Origin: Lachnospiraceae bacterium
Lineage (GTDB): Bacteria > Bacillota > Clostridia > Lachnospirales > Lachnospiraceae
Length of the DNA: 64,000 nucleotides
Reading direction: 5' to 3'
Assembly (NCBI GenBank): GCA_014804695.1
Contig: JAAUZJ010000047.1
Coordinates: forward strand, 19,874 to 83,873
The notes under the pieces were generated by a model, which saw nothing but the letters and a program-made list of their open reading frames with translations, was not told the origin of the DNA and ran no database searches. Numbering within the stretch: the first letter of the stretch is position 1; the number at the start of each line of letters is the position of its first letter. This document shows positions 9,353-19,200 of this stretch, in pieces. A program made the position numbers and the translations under genes.

Positions 9353-9960
9353 TATTTAAAAACTATACAAGAGAGCCTGTCCTCATCTCCGGCTTCAATA
9401 ACAGCATCTTTCTTGCCGGAAAGAGCGACATTATCACTCATGTATATAATTTTATCATACACATTTATTCCAAGTTCTTCCCCCGCCTCTGTCTGTACAA
9501 TAAGCACATGGCTGTCCTTAATCTGTTCAAACTTCTCATCATCCAGCGGCGCTCCGTTATTCATAACCATATCCTTAACCGAATACCCCGATGACGACGC
9601 ATCGTTTACCGTTCCAAAATACAGTTCTTTATCATTAAAATCAGTATAGTCATCTCCGGACTTATATGATATTTTGACAATTATCATATTGTCATTTTCT
9701 TCTACGGATTCACATACAATATCTCCGTCTTCTTCACTATATAACCCGATTTTATCCTGCGTCATGGCAGAGAGTTCATCTACGCTGTATAAACTCTGGT
9801 CGAACTCATCCACTATAGTCTGCACTATATTGCCATCTTTCGTAATAGAAATGGTATCCATATCAGACGCCGAAGCATTTACTTTGCCACAACCGGTCAT
9901 CACATACATTACCGTAATTATCATAAGAACCATCATACTTGTATGCCGACATTTTCTCAT
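9352..9960 (-). CDS. Predicted lipoprotein, unknown function
   Basis: A 202-residue protein with an N-terminal hydrophobic signal (about residues 8-20) and a lipobox MTGC, so Cys24 would be lipidated and the protein anchored on the outer face of the membrane. The rest is acidic and beta-rich, with no motif I recognise. It is preceded by GGGAGG and by its own promoter overlapping the recO stop. Placement between recO and glyS may be structural rather than functional. Confidence 0.75.
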   Translation of the reverse strand: MRKCRHTSMMVLMIITVMYVMTGCGKVNASASDMDTISITKDGNIVQTIVDEFDQSLYSVDELSAMTQDKIGLYSEEDGDIVCESVEENDNMIIVKISYKSGDDYTDFNDKELYFGTVNDASSSGYSVKDMVMNNGAPLDDEKFEQIKDSHVLIVQTEAGEELGINVYDKIIYMSDNVALSGKKDAVIEAGDEDRLSCIVFK

Positions 9961-9991
9961 AATAGCCTCCCTGTTCTTAATACCGCATTAC

Positions 9992-10020
9992 ATTATATCC
10001 GACTTATCTGGTATTTTCAA
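9992..10020 (-). promoter_or_regulatory. Promoter for the lipoprotein gene (possibly also glyS)
   Basis: TTGAAA (10015-10020), 17-nt spacer, TATAAT (9992-9997) on the minus strand. The -35 hexamer contains the TGA stop of recO, so the lipoprotein can be expressed independently of the era-recO operon. Confidence 0.7.
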
Positions 10021-10673
10021 GCCCCATGCATAGCATCTAAAATTTCCAGACTCTTAAACTTCCTATCCACAAAGCGTTTTCTGTATTCATCCGCAATCCA
10101 TGCAAGCTCCGTAAGTACACTGTCAGTCACCGTAAAAGTATAGAGTTTCTCGATTGAAGACTCCATAATATAATTTACAGCATATCTTGTAGACTCCTCA
10201 AACTCACCATCCCCAGGCATGCCCGGAAACTCACCGGAAAGAACCATAGCCTTCATCTCAAATATGTAACGGACAAGGTTATTGGGAATTTTCTCATGCA
10301 TAAGCGCCTTTAATGACTGATAAAGCAGCTTAAGCATCTCCTTATCCTCATTATTTTCTCTCGTATAATAATCCATCACTTCTAAAAAATAGATCCCGTA
10401 ATATGCACCCTCAAAATCCGTTCTTAGCCCTTCAAAATAATTGCTGATATCCGCTTCCATAAGATTATAAGAAGACTTTCCGGCGTAAAGTTTGAAACTG
10501 CCAAAAGAAAAAGGATTTGTAGCAGCAAGAAGTCTGCTGCCTTGCCGCCTTGCCCCTCTGGCAAACGCGGAAATTTTTCCTTTTTCTTTTGTCAGAATAA
10601 CAACCCTTCTATCATATTCCCCGATTGGCTCAGCCTTTAAAATCATCCCTGTAAGCTCCGTATAATCCTGCAT
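10017..10673 (-). CDS. recO: DNA repair protein RecO
   Basis: Helps load RecA on SSB-coated single strands in the RecFOR pathway. The start at 10673 gives 218 residues beginning MQDYTELTGMILKAEPIGEYDRRV, the expected RecO OB-fold N-terminus. A longer in-frame reading upstream would overlap the previous gene and has no family support. The protein is somewhat short for RecO, and the middle lacks the CxxC zinc-finger cysteines present in many homologues. GGGGAT lies about 8 nt before the ATG. It overlaps the yqzL-like gene by 44 nt and follows era, the classic Firmicute order. Confidence 0.9.
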   Translation of the reverse strand: MQDYTELTGMILKAEPIGEYDRRVVILTKEKGKISAFARGARRQGSRLLAATNPFSFGSFKLYAGKSSYNLMEADISNYFEGLRTDFEGAYYGIYFLEVMDYYTRENNEDKEMLKLLYQSLKALMHEKIPNNLVRYIFEMKAMVLSGEFPGMPGDGEFEESTRYAVNYIMESSIEKLYTFTVTDSVLTELAWIADEYRKRFVDRKFKSLEILDAMHGA

Positions 10674-10824
10674 GAGACTTATCCCCTGACTTAACTTCCA
10701 AAGGACCTTTATGCTTGTCTTTTTTTCGGTCCTCTTCCATATCCTGTAGTGCATTTTTGTACGACAGGAAATCACTGATGCTTCCTGTCATCATAAATCG
10801 TTCCCAGTAATTTACCTCTTTCAT
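10630..10824 (-). CDS. YqzL-like small protein between era and recO
   Basis: A 64-residue protein starting MKEVNYWERFMMTGSISDFL, the pattern (aromatic-x-x-F-x-x-TG-x-x-x-x-YL) of the YqzL-type proteins encoded between era and recO in Bacillus and many clostridia. Function is not known. The remainder is highly charged. The ATG at 10824 follows AGGGGG; a TTG-started extension to 10842 is less likely. The 3' end overlaps recO by 44 nt, suggesting translational coupling. Confidence 0.7.
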   Translation of the reverse strand: MKEVNYWERFMMTGSISDFLSYKNALQDMEEDRKKDKHKGPLEVKSGDKSHAGLYGAYRDDFKG

Positions 10825-10877
10825 CTTAAGCCCCCTAACCAACTATATGTTATTAGGGTTCGCTTTTTTCATTTTTT

Positions 10878-11789
10878 CTATTCGGAATCCTTGGGATTAT
10901 ATCCGAAATTTTTCAAAAGAAAATCACTATCGCGCCAATCCTTTTTAACCTTCACCCACAACTTAAGATTTACCTGTTTTTCAACCAGATTCTCAATATC
11001 ATGTCTTGCAAGCGAGCCTATTTTCTTAAGCATCTGTCCCTGCTTTCCGATAATTATCCCCTTATGGGAATCCTTCTCACAAATGATCGTCGCTTCTATA
11101 TCGACAATGCGCTTCTTGTAATTCATGGCCTCAATTGTTACGGCAATGCCATGAGGTATCTCTTCTTCCAAACACCTAAGCGCTTTCTCCCGGATAAGCT
11201 CCGCCACAATCTGTCTGACCGGTTGGTCGGTAACTGTATCTTCATCATAAAAAGGATGCCCGTAAGGCAGATATTTCATTATACAGGAAAGAAGTTCATC
11301 GGTTCCGTCTCCTTTAAGCGCCGATACAGGTACTATCTCCGCAAAGTCCATCTGCTTTCTGTATGTATCTATAAAAAGAAGTATCTCGTCCTTTTTCACC
11401 GTATCTATCTTGTTTATCACGAGAATAACAGGTGTTTTTATATTTTTTAACTGCTCTATAATATGCTGTTCTCCGGCTCCGATAAACGTAGTCGGCTCCA
11501 CGAGCCACAACACTACATCCACCTCCGAAAAGGTACGCTCTGCGGTATTCACCATATAGTCGCCAAGTTTATTCTTCGCCTTATGAATTCCCGGCGTATC
11601 CAGAAAAACAATCTGTCCCTCATCCGAAGTATAGACCGTCTGTATTCTGTTTCTGGTGGTCTGCGGCTTATTCGAGGTAATTGCTATCTTCTGCCCGATA
11701 AGATGGTTCATCAACGTAGATTTTCCAACATTCGGTCTGCCTACTAATGTGGCAAAACCCGACTTAAACTGTTTGTTTTCCTGTTTCAT
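10878..11789 (-). CDS. era: GTPase Era
   Basis: Ras-like GTPase that binds the 3' end of 16S rRNA during 30S assembly. The 303-residue protein has G1 GRPNVGKS (about 17-24), G3 DTPG, G4 NKID and the G5-like SALKGDG. A C-terminal KH domain carries the GKQG loop (GIIIGKQGQ). It heads the era-yqzL-recO operon. Its upstream gap is an A/T-rich degenerate repeat with no consensus promoter that I could place. Confidence 0.97.
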   Translation of the reverse strand: MKQENKQFKSGFATLVGRPNVGKSTLMNHLIGQKIAITSNKPQTTRNRIQTVYTSDEGQIVFLDTPGIHKAKNKLGDYMVNTAERTFSEVDVVLWLVEPTTFIGAGEQHIIEQLKNIKTPVILVINKIDTVKKDEILLFIDTYRKQMDFAEIVPVSALKGDGTDELLSCIMKYLPYGHPFYDEDTVTDQPVRQIVAELIREKALRCLEEEIPHGIAVTIEAMNYKKRIVDIEATIICEKDSHKGIIIGKQGQMLKKIGSLARHDIENLVEKQVNLKLWVKVKKDWRDSDFLLKNFGYNPKDSE

Positions 11790-11809
11790 CGTATATTTTC
11801 CCTTTTATA

Positions 11810-11893
11810 TTTTTCTGAGTATTCTTATTTTCCGAATATTATTCTTATTCTGAGATTACTTTTTTCTGAATATTATTCTTTTCTGAGCATTAT
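11810..11893. repeat. Degenerate short tandem repeat before era
   Basis: About five imperfect units of the form TTTTCTGAATATTATTCT (16-20 nt each) run from the stop codon of the DUF4349 gene into the era leader. Units differ by small indels and substitutions. It is low-complexity sequence, possibly made by slippage of the DUF4349 gene end. Confidence 0.6.
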
Positions 11894-12921
11894 TCCGTAT
11901 CTTCGGGCTTTTTATCCATATCATTGGTAAGCTGCTGCCGTATTTTTTCTTCTTTAACAGCTTTACGTTTAGTGATTTTTTTAACTACCACAATACCTAC
12001 CACAATAACTATAGCCCATACTATCAAATAAGGAATATTGACTATAAACCATACAAAGAGGTTTACAAGTCCATCCCCAAGGCTATATGTGTTTTCCGAA
12101 AAGCCTTTCTTTATTCTGTCCCAGACTGAAGGATTTTCTACTACTGTCGTTACTCGTTTTACTTCCTGAATACTCAGATTAATAGTGCTGTAATCAATCT
12201 GGTCATTCAACGTGCGAAGCTGCGATTCCATGCTCTCAATCTCATATCTTACATCCGAAAGCCTCTGTTCTATTGTAATTATCTCCTCTATGGTGTCTGC
12301 ATTTTCTACCAGCTCCAGCAGTCTTTTCTGCTCTGCAAGAAGCGCGCTCTTGTGGCTCTCTAAATCCACATACTGTAAAGTAACATCTGTTACTCTTTCC
12401 GTCTTATTGGTTATATTGGTAGATTCGTCCACCTGTACTACAAACTCGTCAAAACGCGCCGTCGGAATACGTACAGTCCAATTGGCATTGCGGTCACCGC
12501 TATAATCGGAAAAAGTCCTTCCGTTATACTCATACTGATACTCAATATAGCCACCAAGCTGCTTAATCTGAGCCGACAGATTAACAAGAAGATCATCGTA
12601 CTTTTCCGTCTCCACGCTCATATCTACAGTCTTGATCAGCTTACGGTTTGAGGCATTGGAATTTTCATTCACAAGCTCACCAGACGACTGGTTCCCTGTA
12701 TAGCCTTCTTCCGCATAGGCTGCCTCATAATCCATATCCGCCGCTGCCGTCGTATTAGATGCAACATAATCATAGCTACCGGCCGTGTCATAAGCTGCGC
12801 TATCGAACGTAGCATAGTTCATTTCGGTCATACCACTCTTATCGCTGCTGCCACAGGCGGTCATGCTGACTGTAAGCACCAACAATACCGCTGCCGTTAG
12901 TCCCAAATTTCTTTTTTTCAT
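11890..12921 (-). CDS. DUF4349 domain lipoprotein
   Basis: A 343-residue membrane protein. The N-terminal signal ends in the lipobox MTAC (Cys23). The DUF4349 domain follows (about 90-310) and contains a long coiled-coil segment (LESHKSALLAEQKRLLELVE...). Near the C-terminus a transmembrane helix (IPYLIVWAIVIVVGIVVV) is followed by a basic tail. Members of this family are extracytosolic and of unknown function. It lies between the M16C peptidase and era on the same strand. Confidence 0.85.
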   Translation of the reverse strand: MKKRNLGLTAAVLLVLTVSMTACGSSDKSGMTEMNYATFDSAAYDTAGSYDYVASNTTAAADMDYEAAYAEEGYTGNQSSGELVNENSNASNRKLIKTVDMSVETEKYDDLLVNLSAQIKQLGGYIEYQYEYNGRTFSDYSGDRNANWTVRIPTARFDEFVVQVDESTNITNKTERVTDVTLQYVDLESHKSALLAEQKRLLELVENADTIEEIITIEQRLSDVRYEIESMESQLRTLNDQIDYSTINLSIQEVKRVTTVVENPSVWDRIKKGFSENTYSLGDGLVNLFVWFIVNIPYLIVWAIVIVVGIVVVKKITKRKAVKEEKIRQQLTNDMDKKPEDTE

Positions 12922-12965
12922 AATACATCCTCCCCTTAATTATAGCTTTTTACTACTCCCCATTC

Positions 12966-15887
12966 TTAGTGAAACAAATAGTCCGTTTCCGCAAACACCT
13001 CCTTTTGCTGCTTAATCTTATCCTCATTCCCGACAACACATAAGCTCTCATCCTGCATAAATGCGCTTATATATTCGGCTAATCCTCTTATGGTCTCAGG
13101 CACAGTCGCAAGAAGCTCGTCGCGCTCTTTCTGTACCTGCTCGTATGAATAATTTGTCATATATCCGGCAAGGGAATAGGTCCCCCTGGCAGATGGCGTC
13201 ATCGGCATATCCAGTTCGCTGACCGCGCCTATTATATACTGGGTCATGGTTCTTTCATCAGCATCGAAATTACAGATATATTCTGTCGCTTTTTCGTATA
13301 CATCTATTGTTTTCTCCAGATTAGGGTCCCTGTAAGACACAAAATAGCTCTCGCCGGTCTTACCAAACTGGCACATACAGCCGTAGGCTCCGCCCTTGAC
13401 ACGCACCTGCGTCCACAGGTAATCATAACCCATCATTACCCGAAGCGCCTTAAGCGCTCCTGTATAGGGAAGTCCTTTCTTGGTGAAATTTCCTGCCCTG
13501 CACACGTACTGTACCTGTGAAGATGTCATAAAGCCTTCATTCTTTTTCTCAAGCTTAGGTTCATAGGCCTTAACATCAATCGTCCCGGTATGCAGACTAT
13601 CACGAAAATCTTCTATAAGAGCCTCCATATTCTTAAGTCCCTCTTGCTGCGCCGTGTAATCCACCATCAGATTCTCAGGTCTGAAAATAAACGTCATTAG
13701 AGAGCTTAACTTCTCTATCAGCTCATCTTTACGGTTATCAAAATCTTTATCCAATTCCTCAAGCATCCTGTAAAAAGGTATACCGCTCATCTGGTCGGAA
13801 ACTGCCGCCGTCTTGGAAATATACGACAGGGCGCGCACCGCTGCAATAGAATGTCCGGCCGACATCATCTGCGCCTGTTTCTGCGACTTAAGCTCCGAAA
13901 TGAGTTCATGCAGACGCTTAGCATCATCAAAGCGTGAGTTCATAACAATCTCTTTTACCAGCCTGAACGCATGCTCCATATTCTCATACAGTGCCTTTAC
14001 CTTAATTTCCATAGTTGCTGTATATTTACTCATATCGCGAGCATCAGTATAGGTATTAATTACAGGTGTTATTCCACCAGTCAGTATATTTATCTCATTA
14101 AAAAGTTCGCCGTAGGTATAATTATCCGTATCGACAAGCGCAAGGACCGCCTTTAACAGTCCCACATATGGAAAAAGCTCCTCAGGAACGGTATTCAAAT
14201 TAAACATAAACCGCAGATATCCTATGCCGTTTGTAAAGATATCATGGTATAAAAATACGGTATTTCCGACTTTTTTCTCTTCATTAACGTATTTTTCTGC
14301 CTCTTTTTTCATATCTTCACGCGTAAGTAACGGAATCTTCTCTAAATCCTCCTTAGCGCTTGGCTCTTCCTGATATTCCTTAAGGGCATTAGTCTGTTCT
14401 ACTATTTCCTCAAGCTCTTCTTTAGAGAGCGAAGCTTTCTTCTCTGCCAGTTTATCGGCCAATTCTTTATCCCTTTTACTTGTAAGTCCCTTAACAGGTT
14501 CAACCACTACGATTGTCCTGTGCGTATTATTCAGCAGATACTTTTTAATAAGATTTTCGTAATAATCGGTATCAATCGCATCTTTAAGGGCTGTATAAGT
14601 GTCGTTTGCCTCAACGTGTAAAAAGGGCTTGTTGTCGTCATAGAGCCAGCTGTCAAACATTTGCAAGCCGAATAAAAGTCCCTTTGGATATGAGCCAAAA
14701 TCCGCCTCTCTGTATTTGAATTCATAAAAGTTAAGCCCTGCACGAAGTGCCTTTTTATCAAGTCCATTCGTAGCAAGCTCGTTAAGCTTCTGCTCAATTG
14801 TCGCACTAAACTCTTCAAGCTGTTCTTTGTTGGCATTTTTGGACACTATCGAGAAAAATGGCTGTTTAATCCCGTTTTCATAAGTGCTGTAGACGTCCTT
14901 GCCAATCCCCTTATCAATAAGCACCTGTTTAAGCGGCGCACCGGGCGCGGAACAAAGCACATAATCCAACACCTGAAAAGCTATATACTGCTCCTTATCC
15001 AGATTGTCAGAAAAAGCTGTATTATATGAAAGATACGTGCTATCGCTCTCAGATTCATTATCCATGATCGGATACTCTTTATATACCGTAACAGGCTCAT
15101 CAAAGGGCTTCTGCATTGCCAGCGTCGAATCTACATCAAGCGCATCATACTTAGACAGATACTCCTCGTCCAAAAATGCAAGTTTTTCTGCCATATCCAT
15201 ATCTCCATACAGATAAATATAGCTGTTTGAAGGGTGATAGTATTTATGATGGAACTCCAAAAAATCGTCATAGGTAAGTTCAGGAATCACATCCGGATCT
15301 CCACCGGATTCAACGGCATACGAGGTGTCGGGATATAGTGAATTCATTATCTCTCTATCGAGCACATCATCAGGCGATGAAAACGCGCCTTTCATTTCGT
15401 TGTATACAACGCCGTTAATGGTAAGCTCATCATCTAAATCCTCAAGCTCATAGTGCCAGCCTTCCTGTCTGAATATTTTCTCTTCATTGTATATATTCGG
15501 ATGAAAAACCGCATCCAGATACACATCCATGAGATTCTGGAAATCCTTATCATTACAGCTTGCCACCGGATATACAGTTTTATCAGGATAAGTCATTGCA
15601 TTTAAAAAGGTATTTAAAGAGCCCTTGGCAAGTTCGATAAAAGGATCCTTGACCGGGAACTTATCCGAACCGCAAAGTACGCTGTGCTCAATTATATGCG
15701 CAACACCTGTACTATCTACCGGCGGCGTCCTAAAGCCTATATAGAACACCTTATTATTATCATCATTAGACATAAGCACAATCCTTGCGCCGGTCTTATT
15801 ATGCCTTAGTATATATGCGAGTGAGTTTAACTCCTTTATCTTTTTCTTCTCAATTACCGTATATGCCTGTAATTGTTCAATCTGCAT
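12966..15887 (-). CDS. M16C family zinc metallopeptidase (PreP/Falcilysin-like)
   Basis: A roughly 973-residue single-chain M16C peptidase that degrades small unstructured peptides inside a closed two-half chamber. The inverted zinc motif HIIEH lies in GVAHIIEHSVLCGS about 60 residues in. The third ligand region VYNEMKGAFSSP follows about 80 residues later. The C-terminal half is the inactive homologous half. The start at 15887 (MQIEQLQAYTV) is placed 13 nt after AGAAAGG; ATGs at 15899 and 15947 are in frame, but the first abuts the ribosome site and the second lies in the palindrome flank. A promoter at 16081-16109 gives a leader of nearly 190 nt containing palindrome copy 2. Confidence 0.92.
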   Translation of the reverse strand: MQIEQLQAYTVIEKKKIKELNSLAYILRHNKTGARIVLMSNDDNNKVFYIGFRTPPVDSTGVAHIIEHSVLCGSDKFPVKDPFIELAKGSLNTFLNAMTYPDKTVYPVASCNDKDFQNLMDVYLDAVFHPNIYNEEKIFRQEGWHYELEDLDDELTINGVVYNEMKGAFSSPDDVLDREIMNSLYPDTSYAVESGGDPDVIPELTYDDFLEFHHKYYHPSNSYIYLYGDMDMAEKLAFLDEEYLSKYDALDVDSTLAMQKPFDEPVTVYKEYPIMDNESESDSTYLSYNTAFSDNLDKEQYIAFQVLDYVLCSAPGAPLKQVLIDKGIGKDVYSTYENGIKQPFFSIVSKNANKEQLEEFSATIEQKLNELATNGLDKKALRAGLNFYEFKYREADFGSYPKGLLFGLQMFDSWLYDDNKPFLHVEANDTYTALKDAIDTDYYENLIKKYLLNNTHRTIVVVEPVKGLTSKRDKELADKLAEKKASLSKEELEEIVEQTNALKEYQEEPSAKEDLEKIPLLTREDMKKEAEKYVNEEKKVGNTVFLYHDIFTNGIGYLRFMFNLNTVPEELFPYVGLLKAVLALVDTDNYTYGELFNEINILTGGITPVINTYTDARDMSKYTATMEIKVKALYENMEHAFRLVKEIVMNSRFDDAKRLHELISELKSQKQAQMMSAGHSIAAVRALSYISKTAAVSDQMSGIPFYRMLEELDKDFDNRKDELIEKLSSLMTFIFRPENLMVDYTAQQEGLKNMEALIEDFRDSLHTGTIDVKAYEPKLEKKNEGFMTSSQVQYVCRAGNFTKKGLPYTGALKALRVMMGYDYLWTQVRVKGGAYGCMCQFGKTGESYFVSYRDPNLEKTIDVYEKATEYICNFDADERTMTQYIIGAVSELDMPMTPSARGTYSLAGYMTNYSYEQVQKERDELLATVPETIRGLAEYISAFMQDESLCVVGNEDKIKQQKEVFAETDYLFH

Positions 15888-15947
15888 ATTTTGAACCATG
15901 CCTTTCTTTATAAAATGATTGATTGTGAAACGGTTTGCCATTGGCAC

Positions 15948-16029
15948 GAACTAAGATATTATAAATAAAAAAGGGGCTCGAACCGCGGGAGCGAAGGTCG
16001 CCCCTTTTTTATTTATAATATCTTAGTTC
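15948..16029. repeat. Long perfect palindrome, family 1 copy 2
   Basis: The most regular copy: 29-nt arms (15948-15976 and 16001-16029) are perfectly complementary, beginning GAACT and ending AGTTC. They enclose a 24-nt loop containing GAACCGCGGGAGCGAA. Outside it an inverted pair TTGTGAAAC (about 15923 and 16055) suggests an outer stem. It lies inside the M16C leader, between promoter and start codon. On either strand the GGGG/CCCC base of the core is followed by six T residues. Confidence 0.9.
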
Positions 16030-16080
16030 TGGGTATTGGTAATTTGGTTTGCAATAGTTTCACAACTGGGTATTTGTATT

Positions 16081-16109
16081 AGTATATCACTTACTTGTGA
16101 AATTAGCAA
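16081..16109 (-). promoter_or_regulatory. Promoter for the M16C peptidase
   Basis: TTGCTA (16104-16109), 17-nt spacer, TATACT (16081-16086) on the minus strand, downstream of the terminator at 16133-16172. Transcription from here must pass through palindrome copy 2 before reaching the gene. Confidence 0.6.
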
Positions 16110-16132
16110 AAGATTGTGAAAATTTTCGGATG

Positions 16133-16172
16133 AAAAAAACAGGCCTGACACCATATTTTAATGTCAGGTCTG
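16133..16172 (-). terminator. Intrinsic terminator after the Big2/beta-helix gene
   Basis: An 11-bp stem with a G.U-type pair (16140-16150 with 16162-16172), loop of 11 nt, then seven T residues on the minus strand. It begins about 50 nt after the stop at 16220. Confidence 0.9.
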
Positions 16173-16219
16173 CTTTGAGATTCTTATGTCCTTTATTGAG
16201 GATGTGTCATTAATTAATA

Positions 16220-19200
16220 TTATTCACGCGTTATGCCGCCTGTCTTGTCAACAATTTCTTTAATTTTTGAATTTTTAATAACCACATTTTTTCCAGCCAT
16301 GTTATAAAACGTTCCATCCATCGTACAATTTTCAATCCTTACATCAGTTGCCTTTTTAATGATTCCCAGACTGCCTTTTGCATTTCCCTCAAATGTTGAA
16401 TTTAATATTTTAACATGCTCAGTGGGATTATAGTTGTATTCAATATCAATGCCATATTGAGGATCTGTTCCCTTTGCATAATTAAATTGACATCGGTCTA
16501 TCGTAACATTATTCGCATCTGTAATAGAAAGATTGCTTCTTCTATTATGGTGAAGATTACAATTCTCAATCGTTACATAGTCGCTGGATAACAGCGTTGC
16601 GGAATACGTCCCCAGATAAATTCCGTCACCCCAGCATTGGGAAATCTCCATATCGCTGATATTAACATTTCTGCATCCATCTATCGAGATTCCATGTCCC
16701 GATTCGCCTTTTGTACCGGTATGTTCATCACGATCCCCTATGATCTGACCTCCTGAAATAGTAATATTATCGCGGTCAAAAGCATATATTGCATGATAGT
16801 CATTCGAACTGTTGTTTGCAATTACCATGAGCAACGCTCCCGAAGACATGATCAATGTCTGATTATCAGTCAGAACAATACCACCGAAATCACTTACGGC
16901 ATCAATCCAATAAACGCCGGCGGGTATATACAGATAATCACATAAATCAGGATTGCGTTCCCACTGTCTCAAAATCGCATTTATAGCCGGGGTATCATCA
17001 GTCGTTCCTTTCTCTTGGTGATATATATAACCATCTCCTTCGGGCAGATTTTTCTCCTCATCACCTTTTACAACAACAAAACAGCGTTGAACGAATTTAC
17101 GTTTATTTGTATACACTTTAATCTGAACGGCTCCCACTTTTTTCATGGTAAGCAGACCATTTTTATCTACGTATACAATTTCCGAATTACTGCTTTCAAA
17201 TTCGACATTGCTTAAATTTACCGGTCCCTCAAATTCCAACGGATAAGTATCTCCTACTTCTCCCTCAATTGTCTGACCTGACTTTTTTAGAACCGGAGCA
17301 TCTACTATTGTAACCTTACACGTTGCCTTTTTATTGCCATCCTGGGCAGTGGCAGTTATCGTTACAGTACCTTCTTTCTTAGGATAGATAATAGCGGCAA
17401 AAGTATACTCATCATCATCGATAGTTCTTAGTATGGGCACAACTGTCGCAATATTACTGTTGGAAGTAGACCAGATTACAGTTGAATTCCATAATGTGTC
17501 ATATGGTATCTCGGGTGTTAGCTGGACTTTAATCAGCCCTTTCTCTTCATTGTCCTGAAGCGACATTGAAAGTACTGTCGTACTTAACTTTATCCCTTTT
17601 ACGTGATTTATATTATACGACCTCTTTTTAATCTTAAAAGAACAGGTTCTCATTCCGCCGTATTCACTGTATTCACTTCCGCGTAATGTTACTTTCGCAG
17701 TTCCGGCTTTAATATTATTCGTGTAATCCACAATTTCTACAACGTTATATAATTCATTTCCTTTTTTCATATCAGCACTGTTTGCGTAAACATGAATATC
17801 ACTCCATGTATGTAACTCTATTTTCTCTCCTGTATACTCCTGTGGATCAATTACAATTTTCAATTTACTGATACTCTTACTTTTGTCATATATCTTGTAA
17901 CTGCCTTTAATGGAAGTACCTTCATAAGCTCCCGCACCTTGCACAGTGACACTAACGGTGCTGCCTTCGCCGGGAGTTGATGATCCGTCTGTCACCTTAT
18001 AGTCAATCTCCTTAGAGTAATCCGTTCCCGCAGCCAGCTTTTTACCGTTAACATCTTTGATTGTTATTTTCGTTGATTTCCATGCATCTGCTTTTGTGCT
18101 CACCGGCATATCCGAAACCAACATTATTCCCTTGCTGATATCTCCGTTCGTCACCTTAATCTTTATGGTATTTTTATATCCTTTGTAATTTCCCTTACCG
18201 TTAATCTCAAGGCTCATGTCTGTTCCCGGAGTTTTATTATTTGTTATTTTTACCGTATAATCGGTCTTATTTTTAAGAACTTTATTATCCGAATCCTTTA
18301 AGTCAAACTCCGGCACTGCTCCGCCCTTTTGATAAGCTATCTCAAGCGGATCTTCGGATTTTAAATTTTTCCACTTAATATTAAAACCAGCATTATCACT
18401 ATTCGGTTTTATTTCATACGTTTTTTTGAGTGTACCTTTGTATCTGCCTTTTCCGGTAAAAGTAACCGTCACCTTTCCAACTTTCTTTACATTGCCATAC
18501 TTTATTGCATAGTCTTTTCCTTGAATAAGCGTCTCTTTGTCTGTGCCGCTTCCAAATGCCAGTATACCTTCTTCTTCCTGATAGATTCCGCCTTCATCGT
18601 CAACCGTCTTTTGTGAAAAGGTTATGCTGTCTTTCCATGCAGTTCCCGAAACGGCGTCTTTAATATTCCTGTCGCCTACCAGCTTAAGATTTACCCTTTT
18701 AGAGCCGCGATAACCCTTACTCTTCCCGACTTGGGTAGGATATACCATCACGTATGAGCCGTCAACTGCGTCCGCACGGACTTCATAATCATAAAGAGTT
18801 TTGTCAAGAACGGTTTTGCCGAATGCAAGTTTTTCAATTGTCACATCTTCTTTTGTTAAAGCTGTTCCTTTATATTCATATTGCTTCTTTCCAAGAGTAA
18901 CCGCTGCGGAGCTGAAATTAAGGTTTTTATCTTTAAGAACTACGAGGTTCATCTGGAAAGAACCTGTAAAGTTGCCGGTTCCATTTACTGTATAGCTGTA
19001 TACCTTTCCTGCTTCATAAGAATCTCCTTTTTTATAATCGTTTGGCAGTGTAGTATAATCGCAGACAAAATCTTTATTAAGAATCAGCTTTTTCTTGCCA
19101 AACGTCAGTTCAGGAGCTGGTATTTTCAGGTTTTTAGCGTATGTAACTGCCTGTTCGTATCCTGGTGAATTATTATTATCTTTGCTATCTCCTTCCGTGC

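Noticed and set aside
10674..10775. Longer N-terminus for RecO
   Set aside because: Would overlap the yqzL-like gene further and adds residues absent from the RecO family; MQDYTELTG is the expected start.
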